From Galeruca laticollis (lineage: Eukaryota > Arthropoda > Insecta > Coleoptera > Chrysomelidae): a DNA stretch of 64,000 nucleotides. Numbering within the stretch: the stretch's first letter is position 1; each line of letters starts with the position of its first letter. Made by a program: the position numbers and the translations under genes. The notes beneath the pieces are model-generated. The model was not told the origin of the DNA, ran no database searches, and was given only the letters and a program-made list of their open reading frames with translations. Of this stretch, positions 34,101 to 41,576 are shown one piece after another. The stretch spans positions 196,147,044-196,211,043 of the forward strand of contig OY998180.1 of assembly GCA_963921935.1 (NCBI GenBank). Reading direction: 5' to 3'.

Positions 34101-35889
34101 TTGTCGAAGGCGTTGGTATTCCATATTGCCATTTTATATTTTTAATGTTTATCCATTAGGCCAGTTTATTGACGACGGAGGTGAGTAAATTGAGCATTGT
34201 TCCTATCTGCTCCATGTGTTTGCTGCGTACATCTTCGAGCTTGTTGAAATTATTGACTGGTTGGTTAGCAGTACTATTTGATATATTGTTGTTAACTACT
34301 TGTAAATAGGATATACCTGGTCGTGTTTGCTGGCTTATTTTAGGTTGTGCCTTCTGAGGTAGATTCCCTTTTTGTCATAGAGTTGGATACATTTTCTACT
34401 GGTACTGTTAGTGAATTTCACTTCCCCTATAGTTTGCGGGGTGATTACTTGCACAGTCAGCACACTTTACTGCATCGTCTTCAATTTTTGGTGTGAGCCT
34501 GCACATTTTAGGCACTTGAATGATTTTCGACAGTAACTCTTTGTATGACCATATGCTTGGCACCTAAAGCTTTATGGTATAATTCTTTTGACCTGTGGTC
34601 GTTTGCATTTAACAATGTTATTGTCAAGTTTTTTTATTTTATACACCTCTTTGTTGTTTTCTTTGGGTTTTATGTCTATATAAGTGGTTTCTTTGAGTTT
34701 CTGTATTTTATGTTATATACCTTTACTACTTCCTGGTGATGTTCTAGTAGGTCCTTACACAGGGTCTTGGTATCTGTTCCATGATGTAAACCTCGTAGGA
34801 CAAACCTAAAGGTTTTCTCACTTTTTGATCTAAATGTACAATATTCTGGGTACCTGTCATGGAGCTCCTTTATGAGAGTTGTGAAGTAATCAACTTCTTC
34901 GAGTTGTACTTCTATTGTTTTGAAGCAAGTGGTTTTTATTGTGTACCTCCCGTCTGTGATGTTTTGAAGTAAATTGTGTATGCGTTGCTTTACCCCAACT
35001 TTGTGTGGTGGTCTTAGAACAGATTTTTTCCCTTGGTATATCGTCTTCATTCTTTGGATTATTCTTTTCGGACAAATTAGTAAATTTATTTTACAATTCC
35101 AGTGGTTCTTGCAGTCAGTAGTCACTGATTCTTGTTTGTTTTCTAGTGCCGTTTATTTCAGGGCTTCTGAGTATCTTTTTACTAGTTACAATTGTCAATG
35201 CTGACTGGATTTGTTGCTGTGGATGGGCATCTTGTTGCTATGGTTTCAAAACAGGTGTCATTCGTTACATTAATGGATATAGCACTAGAGGTTGCAGATA
35301 ATGAGGTTGTGATACTTGATTTGGGGTTATTTTACTGCATTACCTGATGACCTATTGGCATAATATTGGGGATTAGCCATTTTTGGGACAGTCTGTATAA
35401 ATATTTACTTATATTTATCTCTTTAATCGTTCCATTTATTTAATAAGTACAGATATAGAAGTTAAAATAATATGAACCTACTTACCCAAGATGTCTCGTC
35501 ATATACGTGTGACAATTCACTTGGGGTGATTCGTTTGACACCCCTAGCAGGAACGGTAGGTGGATTGGGGGCTGATGAAGATTCCCATTGGCCATCAGGT
35601 TGACGGAATTGATCAAAAATATAAGGTTGGTACCTCTAGAATAATAAAATTCATATATTAAAAAATATTTTTTGAATTCCTTAATAATATGCTAATAATT
35701 TATGGATTCGTCTCAAAAAAGTGTATATGCCTTGTTTCAATATTATACATATCTAAACATGATATCATGTTTTTTAATTTATAATTTTTAAAGTTTCAAA
35801 AAATTCTTTTGACATTATGAACCAAGTAGCTAAAGTATAGAATTATGTTTAAATTTGACAATTACCTGTGTAGAGTTTTGGCTTGTCAT
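10022..35889 (-). CDS. Csk: C-terminal Src kinase (Csk), complete gene of nine coding exons
   Basis: Coding exons in transcript order: 35889-35866, 35635-35486, 27233-27037, 26660-26300, 25523-25405, 25295-24935, 22137-22051, 21995-21903, 10108-10022. All have GT/AG borders and compatible phases; they sum to 1479 bases, 492 aa. Residues 1-124 are Ser/Asn/Pro-rich with no recognisable SH3. SH2 runs about 125-215, with FLIRES (Arg150) for phosphotyrosine. The kinase domain runs about 245-485: loop GKGEFC, Lys270, HRDLAARN (Asp356), DFG 374-376, WTAPEA. There is no activation-loop Tyr, as is normal for Csk. The known role is cytosolic or membrane-recruited inhibition of Src-family kinases by phosphorylating their C-terminal Tyr. 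Introns, up to about 11.8 kb, are packed with transposons. Oddities: no SH3, Cys255 in the glycine loop, and a beta3-alphaC region about five residues short. Confidence 0.9.
10430..10660 (+). mobile_element. Short RT C-terminal remnant of a non-LTR (RTE/R2-like) element
   Basis: The forward strand reads RTAGGRLFNRIKNTFLRKRE and VPKKHK, then in another frame VYKKVVLSYGEETREK. This matches the post-catalytic part of craniofacial-development-protein-2-like retroelement proteins. Only about 75 codons remain and no catalytic residues are present. It lies in the last Csk intron. Confidence 0.45.
10661..11588. other. Csk intron sequence without a recognised element
   Basis: No coding similarity was found. 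The sub-region at 11030-11110 is locally CpG-richer than its surroundings but matches nothing I know. Confidence 0.3.
11589..12110 (-). mobile_element. piggyBac-type transposase C-terminal remnant with one element end
   Basis: Minus-strand translation of about 11960-12095 gives the Cys-rich tail CHICPTNN, CDMCKTHVC, CKNCKL before a stop. This is the RING-like C-terminal zinc domain of piggyBac transposases. At the 3' side a TTAA at about 11588-11591 is followed by CCCTTGACTGGTATCG and, 45 bases inside, GGGTCAAATTGGACCC, as in piggyBac termini. The catalytic core is missing. Confidence 0.6.
12111..12440. other. Unassigned stretch with a CpG-richer open frame
   Basis: A forward frame at 12136-12366 (76 codons) is open and richer in CpG than its neighbours, but it resembles no family I know. 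It may be part of an unrecognised repeat. Confidence 0.25.
12441..13329 (+). mobile_element. Reverse-transcriptase part of a split non-LTR element carrying RNase H
   Basis: The forward strand reads FLDIKGTFNNF (about 12490), DLLAKM, YADDIVLVIRGR (about 12740-12775), VNPQKTVIVPLTRKR, FSKEVNYLGV and LWLYKMVIKPMITYD. It ends in a segment resembling TTPIAALEVLLNMSLLHIHI near 13260. Stops and frameshifts run throughout. The right edge is cut at 13329 by the LTR of a BEL/Pao element; the matching RNase H part resumes at about 19817. It belongs to the I/Jockey group that encodes RNase H. Confidence 0.8.
13330..13549 (+). repeat. 5' LTR of the BEL/Pao element
   Basis: Matches 19591-19816 over its length, from TGTTAACGCA to TATTATTATTATTC, with scattered substitutions. 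After 13549 the two copies differ. The true LTR may extend further, towards TTGTTACACACA near 14155, interrupted by the foldback element at 13571-14093. Confidence 0.8.
13571..14093. mobile_element. MITE with 80-bp terminal inverted repeats inside the BEL leader
   Basis: The left arm 13571-13650 (TTAAAACAATGAAAAACTCC ...) is mirrored almost perfectly by 14014-14093. Both ends are flanked by TA, as in Tc1/mariner-type insertions. The 360-base centre has no coding potential. It landed just inside the BEL/Pao 5' LTR or leader. Confidence 0.85.
14514..15828 (+). pseudogene. BEL/Pao gag remnant with zinc-knuckle region
   Basis: Starts with MDENIKILNRKRGAVKTKL, the usual BEL gag coiled-coil start. 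Next comes the IPTFSGKVEHWLEFKDMF block (about 14890-14945), then LLVKKLDENSFLKWE (about 15280). A Cys/His knuckle region reads LCLNCLKKVDHISK, then CNKCGKLHH (about 15590-15670). It is broken into at least four frames by stops near 14780, 15136 and 15436. Confidence 0.8.
15829..17978 (+). pseudogene. BEL/Pao protease, reverse transcriptase and RNase H remnant
   Basis: Protease-like LLVSGSQPNLV lies at about 15880; the catalytic Asp of the usual DSG is replaced by Val. RT pieces include LRVVFDGSAKSD (about 16705) and the catalytic YVDDLLTGAE at about 17062. The RNase H/connection region 17304-17978 reads FDPLGLVSSTVILAK, CDASMQAYGACIY and PRLELCGALVLAELL, with the final Asp motif in WCDSMVVLGW. 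Multiple stops and frameshifts (16270, 16630, 17215) make it non-functional. Confidence 0.85.
17979..19543 (+). pseudogene. BEL/Pao integrase and C-terminal domain remnant
   Basis: The zinc-binding part with CVTCFKSNP is followed by the first catalytic Asp in ITGVDYAGPL (about 18630). The second motif, LSDNGTNFVGAN, is at about 18830, then AVLNSRPLLPL (about 19095) and AHFLIGRRPT. A W-rich chromodomain-like tail lies in a shifted frame to about 19540. Frame changes occur near 18680, 18950 and 19240. Confidence 0.82.
19591..19816 (+). repeat. 3' LTR of the BEL/Pao element
   Basis: Begins TGTTAACGCATATAAAATTA directly after ACGGCGGCGA and matches 13330-13549. It then runs straight into the RNase H part of the older element (from about 19817). 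Confidence 0.8.
19817..20745 (+). mobile_element. RNase H and C-terminal part of the split non-LTR element
   Basis: The forward strand gives IWYTDGSNTNKGVEAGIYR (about 19900-19955), FQTEIAAIMHCVM, VVIYSDSQAAPKAIRS (about 20082-20130), and WVPCHKGQLGNEGADNLAKA (about 20210-20268). These are the D, E, D and H/D motifs of RNase H. They are followed by a short tail with HCEALCKLRFARLG and an AATAAA near 20732. The part open at 19969-20274 is uninterrupted; the rest has stops. It continues the RT at 12441-13329. Confidence 0.85.
20775..21485 (+). mobile_element. Internally deleted piggyBac-type element with TTAA target sites
   Basis: The ends read AAGGACAGTAGTA (left) and, reverse-complemented, AAGGACATTAGTA (right), each flanked by TTAA (20771-20774 and 21486-21489). 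The interior encodes IYRVSIEGKEWNFPLLAHGI (about 21115-21175), a residual AIELRRKSGSA, and a broken Cys tail (RCEYCKKKSS, about 21328). This is the C-terminal end of a piggyBac transposase. The catalytic region is deleted. Confidence 0.8.
21486..21900. other. A-rich Csk intron stretch
   Basis: Forward frames are Lys-rich (KMKEILNELKSS), vaguely like a coiled-coil retroelement ORF1, but too short and broken to assign. Confidence 0.25.
21903..21995 (-). CDS. Csk: Csk coding exon 8, kinase C-lobe
   Basis: Thirty-one codons in phase 0: PLADVVKHVEKGYKME, then APEGCPPEVYEIMRQ; acceptor TTTTTAG, donor GTAATG. It is followed by an 11.8-kb intron that holds the BEL/Pao and other elements. Confidence 0.93.
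22051..22137 (-). CDS. Csk: Csk coding exon 7, kinase C-lobe
   Basis: Twenty-nine codons in phase 0: KFSNKSDMWSFGILLWEIYS, then FGRVPYPRI. Acceptor TTTTTTAG, donor GTAAGT. This is the alphaF segment (SDMWSFG) of tyrosine kinases. Confidence 0.95.
22246..24260 (+). mobile_element. Non-LTR retrotransposon with RT and RNase H, 5'-truncated
   Basis: Frames 22246-22539, 22567-23649 and 23751-24248 carry SALFLDIKGAYDNVNLEIL, GLPQGSILSPLLYIIYI, ESKSASVTFTRKRY and FKYLGVILDSKLNW. The RNase H motifs are HIFTDGSKIYGKVGCAV, YTAELIAIKQALLL and FTDSKSALESL, followed by THFTWVKAHARI-like and NEEVDRIAKEAAE segments. A Cys/His end (CLCDEIADSQHIILECP) closes it. The YADD box is degraded (NILQYADIV near 22565), and there are only three interruptions, so it is fairly young. 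I/Jockey superfamily. It lies in the intron between Csk exons 6 and 7, antisense to Csk. Confidence 0.85.
24285..24405 (+). repeat. Purine (A/G) tract at the 3' end of the non-LTR element
   Basis: About 120 bases almost purely A and G (GAAAAAAAAAGAAAAGAAGG and similar), beginning about 35 bases after the preceding stop. It probably belongs to the element's 3' UTR or tail. Confidence 0.7.
24779..24886. repeat. Short tandem duplication in a Csk intron
   Basis: AAGTACATACTTTTGGCTTC at about 24779 recurs at about 24847 with CGGCTTT, giving a period near 68 bases and fewer than two copies. It lies 50 bases from Csk exon 6. Confidence 0.6.
24935..25295 (-). CDS. Csk: Csk coding exon 6, hinge, catalytic loop and activation loop
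   Basis: Carries LHHENLVNLLG, the hinge TEYMSKGSLVDYLRSRGR, the catalytic loop HRDLAARN, DFGLARN, and LPIKWTAPEAL. No Tyr lies between DFG and APE, which separates Csk from Src/Abl kinases. Confidence 0.95.
25405..25523 (-). CDS. Csk: Csk coding exon 5, kinase N-lobe
   Basis: Encodes ICESIGKGEFCEVMLG, the catalytic lysine in VAVKVL, and a shortened alphaC start (KDSSEAEAILM). The final two bases share the Lys284 codon with the next exon across a 109-base intron. Confidence 0.92.
25560..26285 (+). mobile_element. Internally deleted CR1-like non-LTR fragment
   Basis: The 5' part (25582-25929) encodes YCNKLKPWIKWELLLMLKHK, the linker between endonuclease and RT. It jumps directly to the RT C-terminus: TPLEERRHRGDLILLFRIL, then RTRNKQNFLSNRIFGIWN and GLPQQII (about 25890-26125). 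The whole RT core is missing. It occupies the intron between Csk exons 4 and 5, only tens of bases from both splice sites. Confidence 0.65.
26300..26660 (-). CDS. Csk: Csk coding exon 4, the SH2 domain
   Basis: The exon begins WYHGKISRDEAENLL, then GLFLIRESTNFPGDYTLCV, VEHYRV, and DADGLCTKLV. It is a complete SH2 domain in one exon, followed by the SH2-kinase linker ending EPEL. Close match to Csk SH2. Confidence 0.92.
26680..27010. repeat. Imperfect tandem duplication filling the intron before the Csk SH2 exon
   Basis: The segment with TAAATATTTACATCATTTTT, ATTACTGTTG and TTCAAACCA occurs at about 26680-26828 and again at about 26829-27010, with a 30-base insertion in the second copy. It fills nearly all of the 376-base intron between coding exons 3 and 4. 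Confidence 0.7.
27037..27233 (-). CDS. Csk: Csk coding exon 3
   Basis: Acceptor ATTTATAG, then MAPQTLSQMDNN; donor GTAAGT after SSSKYSFS. It is Asn-rich linker. The last two bases share a Ser codon with the SH2 exon. Its first codon is an ATG that could serve as an alternative start. Confidence 0.75.
27234..28021. other. AT-rich Csk intron
   Basis: No recognisable coding or repeat structure was found. Confidence 0.3.
28022..28456. mobile_element. Foldback/MITE-like element with about 26-bp arms
   Basis: ATTTTTTTCTACATTCATGC near 28027-28050 is mirrored by GCATGAATGTAGAAAAAATA near 28433-28453. The centre is non-coding. It is immediately followed by the palindrome at 28457-28575. Confidence 0.55.
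28457..28575. repeat. CpG-containing near-perfect palindrome, about 119 bp
   Basis: ATGCAACTCGTGCAAAACGT ... faces its complement ending TGCACTTGTTGCAT. The inner arms GTTGTCCAACTCGGCCT and AGGCCTCGTTGGACAA meet with almost no loop. It is likely a short MITE; it can form a long hairpin. Confidence 0.75.
28740..30960 (+). mobile_element. piggyBac-type transposon, degenerate, in the large Csk intron
   Basis: The coding start is MDPARFYGSNKHVN at 28939. It is followed by an acidic region, then RFETIKKYIHFNDNNNY (about 29485-29535), the DEQIIPTKVRHNLK region (about 29625), KWGYKNQVLSGVSGFSYDF, GAPDLGVRGNVVTRL, FDNWFNSPKLHVHL and MGSVDLLDSI (about 30195). A long C-terminal frame ends at 30604-30606. 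Stops and frameshifts interrupt it in at least six places. Subterminal motifs TATGGTTTCGTATGC (28829-28843, and again near 28882) and the inverse CATACGAACCCATATATG (about 30751) flank the gene. Outer boundaries are approximate. Confidence 0.82.
30961..31303. other. Csk intron, unassigned
   Basis: A forward frame at 31058-31240 (60 codons, GSFPDTWEVVYSQHGIKDVY) vaguely resembles the EN-RT linker of beetle non-LTR elements, but it is too short to assign. Confidence 0.3.
31304..32014. mobile_element. Long foldback element (about 710 bp) with diverged arms
   Basis: GTGAATAAAAAGT at 31305 and ATTTCACGATTCTGATCCAA are mirrored near 31960-32014. The arms extend inward through an AACTATTACAAAG / CTTTGTAATAGTT pair and a CTTCAACTGTTGC pair. 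The left arm carries an extra copy of an approximately 160-base unit (AATTTTCTTCAACTGTTGC at about 31496 and 31656), so the arms are unequal. No coding sequence. Confidence 0.7.
32015..32647. other. Csk intron, unassigned
   Basis: Two tiny direct repeats are visible: GATTAATGTGAC/GATTAATGTCAC (32359, 32423) and GGCTGGGCA followed by GAGGAT (about 32529 and 32570). Nothing else is recognised. Confidence 0.3.
32648..32779. repeat. Near-perfect palindrome (about 132 bp)
   Basis: AGTATAGTACGTAACACTTG and CGCATTTTACGCAC face GTGCGTAAAATGC and ACGTTACGTAATATACT. The centre is GCCGCTACGCGGC. It is CpG-containing and similar in design, though not in sequence, to the palindrome at 28457-28575. Probably a MITE. 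Confidence 0.75.
32885..35400 (-). mobile_element. Jockey-like non-LTR retrotransposon (ORF1, endonuclease, start of RT), truncated at its 3' end
   Basis: On the minus strand ORF1 includes ITDGRYTIKTTCFKTIEVQL, then TFRFVLRGLHHGTDTK (34676-35125). Zinc knuckles follow (FRCQAYGHTKSYCRKSFKC, then CLKCAGSHPK, about 34460-34560). The endonuclease begins RQHAQELKTFIFEQNIDVMM, then ISEALFTEKHYLRFP (33990-34120), with GPITLSAIYCP further on and DWNAFREHLDKLISLELPL near 33420-33475. It stops at FTITEVEQVIK, then INIKKAPAYDL (about 32890-32960), just before the RT core. Losing the 3' rather than the 5' end is unusual. Many stops. It is in the 8.3-kb Csk intron, same strand as Csk. Confidence 0.8.
35486..35635 (-). 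CDS. Csk: Csk coding exon 2
   Basis: Fifty codons in phase 0 (RYQPYIFDQFRQ ... YDETSW), acceptor TTCTAG, donor GTAAGT. The sequence is Pro/Ser-rich, includes APNPPTVPAR, and lacks SH3 signatures such as ALYDY or an NYV end. Confidence 0.75.
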
Positions 35890-35917
35890 CACTTTAAAGT
35901 GTTCACCATAATATTCC
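35866..35917 (-). CDS. Csk: Csk coding exon 1 with the start codon
   Basis: The acceptor TTGCAG precedes 35917 and the donor GTAATT follows 35866. The start ATG at 35889-35887 gives MTSQNSTQ. I chose it because it is the only ATG in frame with exon 2 here. An upstream ATG in another frame opens a short six-codon uORF (MVNTLK), which may damp translation. Confidence 0.65.
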
Positions 35918-36307
35918 CTGCAATGCAAAATTAAACACTTTAAATATGGGTACACTATACCACAGAAAAATGACTATAATAAAATTCAACGGTATGCTAA
36001 ATAAATATACTACGTTATACATATATTGGCAAACGTCGAAATTATTCAATTTGCTAATTTAATAGTATTACTCAATAAATAACGAGGGGAAAATAAATAC
36101 TCAATTTACACATTCAGCAATTAATAAAAATATAATTAGATAATACGTCTATTTCCGGTATTTTTCAATGTGATAAACATTTGTAGTTGTCTCGACCAAT
36201 GAATATTTAAATAATGTTTGTAATTATGATGATGATTAACTTTACACAATTATTGTCCTAATAAACATATATGAACTGGGTTGTTGTACAACCTACAACT
36301 TACTTAC

Positions 36308-36356
36308 CACTTGTCTAGGTTTGATAAATGCACATATTCCCCTTAATAGTACTCTC
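36308..36356 (-). other. Csk: Probable 5' UTR exon of Csk
   Basis: On the minus strand a 49-base block is bounded by an acceptor (TTTATAG) and a strong donor (GTAAGTAAG). It has no ATG in frame with the next exon. Reading through to the next exon meets a stop, so it would be untranslated. It may equally be the first exon if transcription starts just upstream. Confidence 0.45.
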
Positions 36357-36992
36357 CTATAAATTAATATTAATCCAAAGTTTAAAAAACATATTTTGTA
36401 AATTTTATCTGCATAACAACCACCATTTTATATTGTACTTAGTTTGACGTTGACATTTACAGAAATTGACGTAAGTGTCGTATCAAAATCAAGATAGCCA
36501 ATAGTAAATTTAAGAATACATCTTCCACCAAGACACATTTTTTCTCTCAATATTGGTGGTACTGGTACTAATTTATAGGTTATTTCTCAATATTTTTTAT
36601 GTGCTTTTGAAAATAATATTTTGCAAAGACTAAAACCTAATATTGTTTAATTCTTATCAATACAGCCAACGGATGCCTGTTAAGGTATTGAATTTAAAAT
36701 TTTATTTTCGGCAACAACATCGAATATTGACGAATACATTATTTATGTGAAGATTTGGAAACAGTAGAAAATATATTTTGCGAGAATAAAGAGGCTCTCA
36801 AATTAACCAAGACATCTCTTCTATTCAGTAATTTGTTTATTATCGTCGCGGGATAAGATGCAAATCTTGAAATAATTATTAGTGGATTTGATATTACAAA
36901 TAAACCAAAAAAACAGCAGAGGGAGAATGCTGCCCAGATAAAAAAACGATAACAATATATACTCTACTTATCCAATTTATTTCTAGATAAAA
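36357..36992. promoter_or_regulatory. Divergent intergenic region between Csk (-) and GILT (+)
   Basis: About 640 AT-rich bases separate the Csk 5' UTR exon from the GILT start codon, so promoters for both genes are expected here. A TTTATTTCTAG directly before the GILT leader (36976-36986) looks like a splice acceptor, so GILT may have an untranslated upstream exon. No certain TATA box or initiator was identified. Confidence 0.4.
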
Positions 36993-37250
36993 ATGAATGC
37001 GAGATATACGAAACTAATAGTGTTAATAGTAACAGTTGTTATATTATATAAGACATTTCATTATTTTCAATTAACTGAGGATGAAAATATCAAGGAAGAA
37101 GCTGAGGATATAGGGAAAGTTACAGTATCAGTACACTATGAAGCCCTATGTCCAGATTCTAAGTTCTTTATAGCCCATCAATTGCTTCCAACTTACAAAG
37201 ACCTTACAAAATTTATTAGTTTAGACTTAATTCCATATGGAAAAGCACAG
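36993..37250 (+). CDS. GILT: GILT exon 1
   Basis: Eighty-six codons from MNARYTKLIV to IPYGKAQ, donor GTAAGAAAC. Contains the membrane segment, an acidic stretch, and the CPDS active-site motif. ATAAAAATG is the start context. Confidence 0.92.
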
Positions 37251-40200
37251 GTAAGAAACAACTTTAATTTTATATGGTCATTGGATAATATTTACATTAA
37301 AGTAAAGTTCATTCCAAGATATTTCGTCCTGATTCTAACAAACATTGGACACTCACCTAAAAAATAATCCCTGAGTGGGCAGTTGGTAATTACAAACAAC
37401 TAAGTAGGTACCTGTACTAGTTGTTTGTAATTTCAAAGTCGGGGATTATTTTGCAGGTGAGTGTCAGATGTTTGTTGCAATCAGGACAGAATATCTTGGA
37501 ATGAAATATACCAGGTATGGTAGCGTAATTGCTTGAAATAATTGTTAAACTGATTTCATAATGGCTTAGAGTAAATGATAAACAATGTTCAACATTTGTC
37601 AACTATAATGAATAATTTCCTCAAAATCCACTTTGGATAGAATTATGTGGTGTACGAAACCATCAAATACAAAAAAAATTCACTTTGTTGTATATATGAT
37701 TCGAAAAGTGAGCTTCAAATATAACCAACCATCTAGGGATACCCTACATTAGTGATGTTATCAGAATCAGTTCAAACAGATGCACAGTACAAGGAAGATT
37801 CTTTGGTCAAATGCAAGTTAACATATGACATAAGCTACAATGTGTAGAAAGAAACAAGTATATTCAGTGTATCAATTTTTTTATTTAACAGGATATCGTA
37901 ACATGCGAAAGAAGTATCATATTTAGGCCAGTCAGTCACGAAAATTAATTCACAATAGAAGGTATAAAAACAAACTACAAAATTTTGCAACATTTTCTGC
38001 TAAAAATGCAATAAATGATAATTTGCTGAAATCTTGTGAAAAAAATTCTAATAGTTCTGCAAATTTGGGGTAATATTTAATATATTATTTCAAATCACTT
38101 ATCAAATTTGCAACCAATTTAAGGGTACTGGACATGTTTTTAAATTAAAAATTGATGTTTTCCCTTAATAAAGTGGACGACAAAAATTCTAAAAGTTCTG
38201 CAAACTTGACAGATACATTTGAAAAATATTCCGAACAATTGTATAGATTTGCAATCTTTTATATTGACTGGAACATGTTTATTTATAATTTTTTAAATTC
38301 ATGATTATTTTTTCGAGCAAACTGGTCTCGGCATAATTACAAAAGTTTTAAATTTTGGTTGCTATTCCGGTGCATTTACAAATTTTCAACCACATGCACA
38401 ATCCAGAACTTTATGCAATTTGCAAAAAATTTAATTTTTGTATGTTTTCAATTTAAAAAAAAATGCAAAAGTTCTGCAAATCTAGCGAATGTCATAGTTT
38501 AGTCATTAACGACAAAATTTCGATTTGCAATCAAATCTGAAATATGCTAAATATTTTTTAATCAAAATCACACAACTAACTGAGGTTGAATAATGGTGTC
38601 CTCAGAGCTATCGTTTAGGTCAACCGTTGGATACTTTTCTTGATAATGATTGCAGTGTCGTCAGATCAGATAAAGATGTTGCAAGAGATGGTACAATTGT
38701 ACAAACTGAAATATAATCGGAATATACCACGGAACTGGAAAACAATAATTATGATGCAGGACCCTTTTGCTGTAAAAATTTCGAAAGCTCATAATTGTTT
38801 GTTTTTGTACATGAATGAAATTCAAATGAACCAGATTTGCAGTATCTTCATTTACATATTGTTACATTCAACATTTTTTTTTTATTTACAATACAATCAG
38901 CAATCAGAAAAATTACATTTCTATAAGCTAATATTATGGTTGGGATTATGGCATGATGAGAATTTGTCCATTGTCAAACCTCAGGTACTTCACATCAAGT
39001 CTATTGGCCAGTTTCTTTTGAGTCGTCTGTTGTCTTCTCTTGTCAGTAGGGGTTCTAAAGTTCGATTTTCGTGGTTTTCGATTTTAGTGTGGTGGTAGTT
39101 GCTTCTTTGTTGGATGACATTTTTCACAAGTTTTATTTTGAGGTCGTTATGTATTGTTTCATTGGAGACAAACCATGGGGCATCTAATATTGTTCTTAAA
39201 AATTTAGATTGGCATCTTTGGATTATAGTTGTATTGGATTTGCTCGCACAACCCCATAGCTCAATTCCATAGGACCAGATTGGTATGATTATTGTCTTAT
39301 AGATAAGTATTTTGTTATCCACCGCTAGTTTGGATCTTCTACCTATTAACCAGTTTATTTGTCTAGTTGTTAAGTCTATATGTTTTCTTTTCTTGGTTAT
39401 ATGTTGTTCCTAGGTATTTTGTTTCTTGTTTTTTGGGTATTAGGACATTGTTGATGTGAACTTCAGGTGTTGGAGTTTTGCGTAGTGTAAAGATAATGTG
39501 GCTGGATTTATTTTCATTTATCTTTATTCTTCATTTCTCAAACCAATTTTGGAGGGTGTTAAGATGTTCTTGTAGGTTTATTACTGATCTTTCAGGGTTG
39601 TTGTTCACCGATAATATGGTTGTATCATCGGCAAATGTCCGAAGTGTAGTATGTCTGGAGGTTGGTAGGTCCGATGTAAATAGAACATACAGCAGTGGCC
39701 CAAGAACGCTACCCTGTGGAACTCCTGCTCTTATTGGTTGAACTCCTGATCTTTCGTTTCCCATTTTTATTTCAAATTTTCGGTCACTGAGATAGGATTT
39801 AAGTAGGGTAAAGTAGGAGGGAAGGATTTGTTTGATTTTATAAAGTAGGCCTTTATGCCAGACGCGGTCAAAGGCTTGGCTGACGTCCAGGAATACCGCT
39901 GAGCAATAGCTTTTATTTTCGTAGGCTTTGTTGATGACATCTGTTATTCGATGTATCTGCTGGATTGTAGAGTGCCCCTGGTGAAATCCAAATTGATGGT
40001 GTGGGATCCACTCTTCAGGTCTTATGTTGTTGTTAATTCTGTGTAGTATGATTTTTTCAAAGATTTTTGAAAGGACTGATATCAGGCTTATTGGTCGGTA
40101 GGAGTTTACATCTGTGGGTTCTTTTCCTGGTTTGATTACTGCAATTATTTGCGATGTTTTCAGTTTTTCTGGCCAGTGTTGCATTCTTAATATTACATTA

Positions 40201-41512
40201 AATATTCATGTTAATAACACTATTGCTTTTTGTGGAAGTTCTTTAAGCATTTTTGGTGTAATTTTGTCTGGTCCAGGTGCCTTTTTTAGTCCCAAGAATT
40301 TGATGACTTCTTTTATCTCCCTCGGAGTGACAAGTGTTATTGGTTGACTTTCTACAGTAGGCGTTTCTAGGTTTTGTTCTATTTCCTGGTCTAGTTCGTC
40401 ACTGTGAGGAGTAAAAGTATTACAGAAGTGTTGCGCAAAGATATCTGCTTTCTCTTTTTCACTTTTTGCCCAGGATCCTATAGTTGGTGTTGTTTGTCTG
40501 ATTGGTGGTACTGGGTCTTTAGGTTTTCTTGCATTTTTGATTGGTTTCCATATTGATTGGTCGAATCGATTTAGGTTTTTTAGGTAGTCGGTAAATGATG
40601 AATTCTTTGTGTAAACACACACAGAACAATTTAAAAAATGCTTTCGAAATAGATATTAAAATAAATTGAATTCTAATAATAATATTATTTTAAAATGAAA
40701 TGAATATTCTGATAATAAAATATAAAATAAAAAAACTTCTAAATTTAGCTTAAATGAATTTAAATCAAATGTTCGAATAAGTCACAGGTTATAAAATTCT
40801 TGACGAACATGGGTGAAAATATCAGGGTTTGTCTCCATACAGGAGATTCGTGTATATTATCCGATTAGGAAATAATGTATTTAAATAATTATGCCATGCA
40901 CAACCGTCATGTTGGTACCAGATATCATTGAAGTTGACACCTAATTGTATAAGGGCAGGAGTAATTTGATTTTGCAGCATATTCAAATATTTTTGTCCAA
41001 TTAAATTTCCGTCAATAAAAAATGGTCCAATCAAAAAATGTTCACCTAATATGCCAGCCCAAACATTTGGGGATACTGAGATCTAGTATTATATTGTTTA
41101 TGTAAGTGTTGTGCTTCTAGTGGAAGGAGATCTAAGTCAATTCGAGTATCATTTTTGCATGCGCAAACTATCTGATCTTAATGTCTACCACAGCGAAGCG
41201 AGATATAGATCTCTTGAACATAAAAAAGATAACTAGTCTACTTATAAAGTTTTACCTCGTGACAACAGTGCAAAATTTCTTTGTTTGCCATTGGCTCTAG
41301 CCTACCACAAGAATTCAAATTTCAATATGTTTTTTCATTTTTATTTAAAATCGTAGTAGTACTTAGTTCAGACCCAATATATCTTGTGATATTTTCATTA
41401 AAATTCATGAAACGAGCCCATTAGTGTTGAGTCATTGGGATTTTTTTAATACAGTGCGAATCGTCTTGGTATTTATTTTTTTATTTATTTATAAACGGGC
41501 AAACCCCTCTTT

Positions 41513-41576
<64 letters not shown>

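Noticed and set aside
38640..39098. 152-codon forward frame as a host gene
   Set aside because: Its second half is the shadow of the minus-strand Jockey element and the first half matches nothing.
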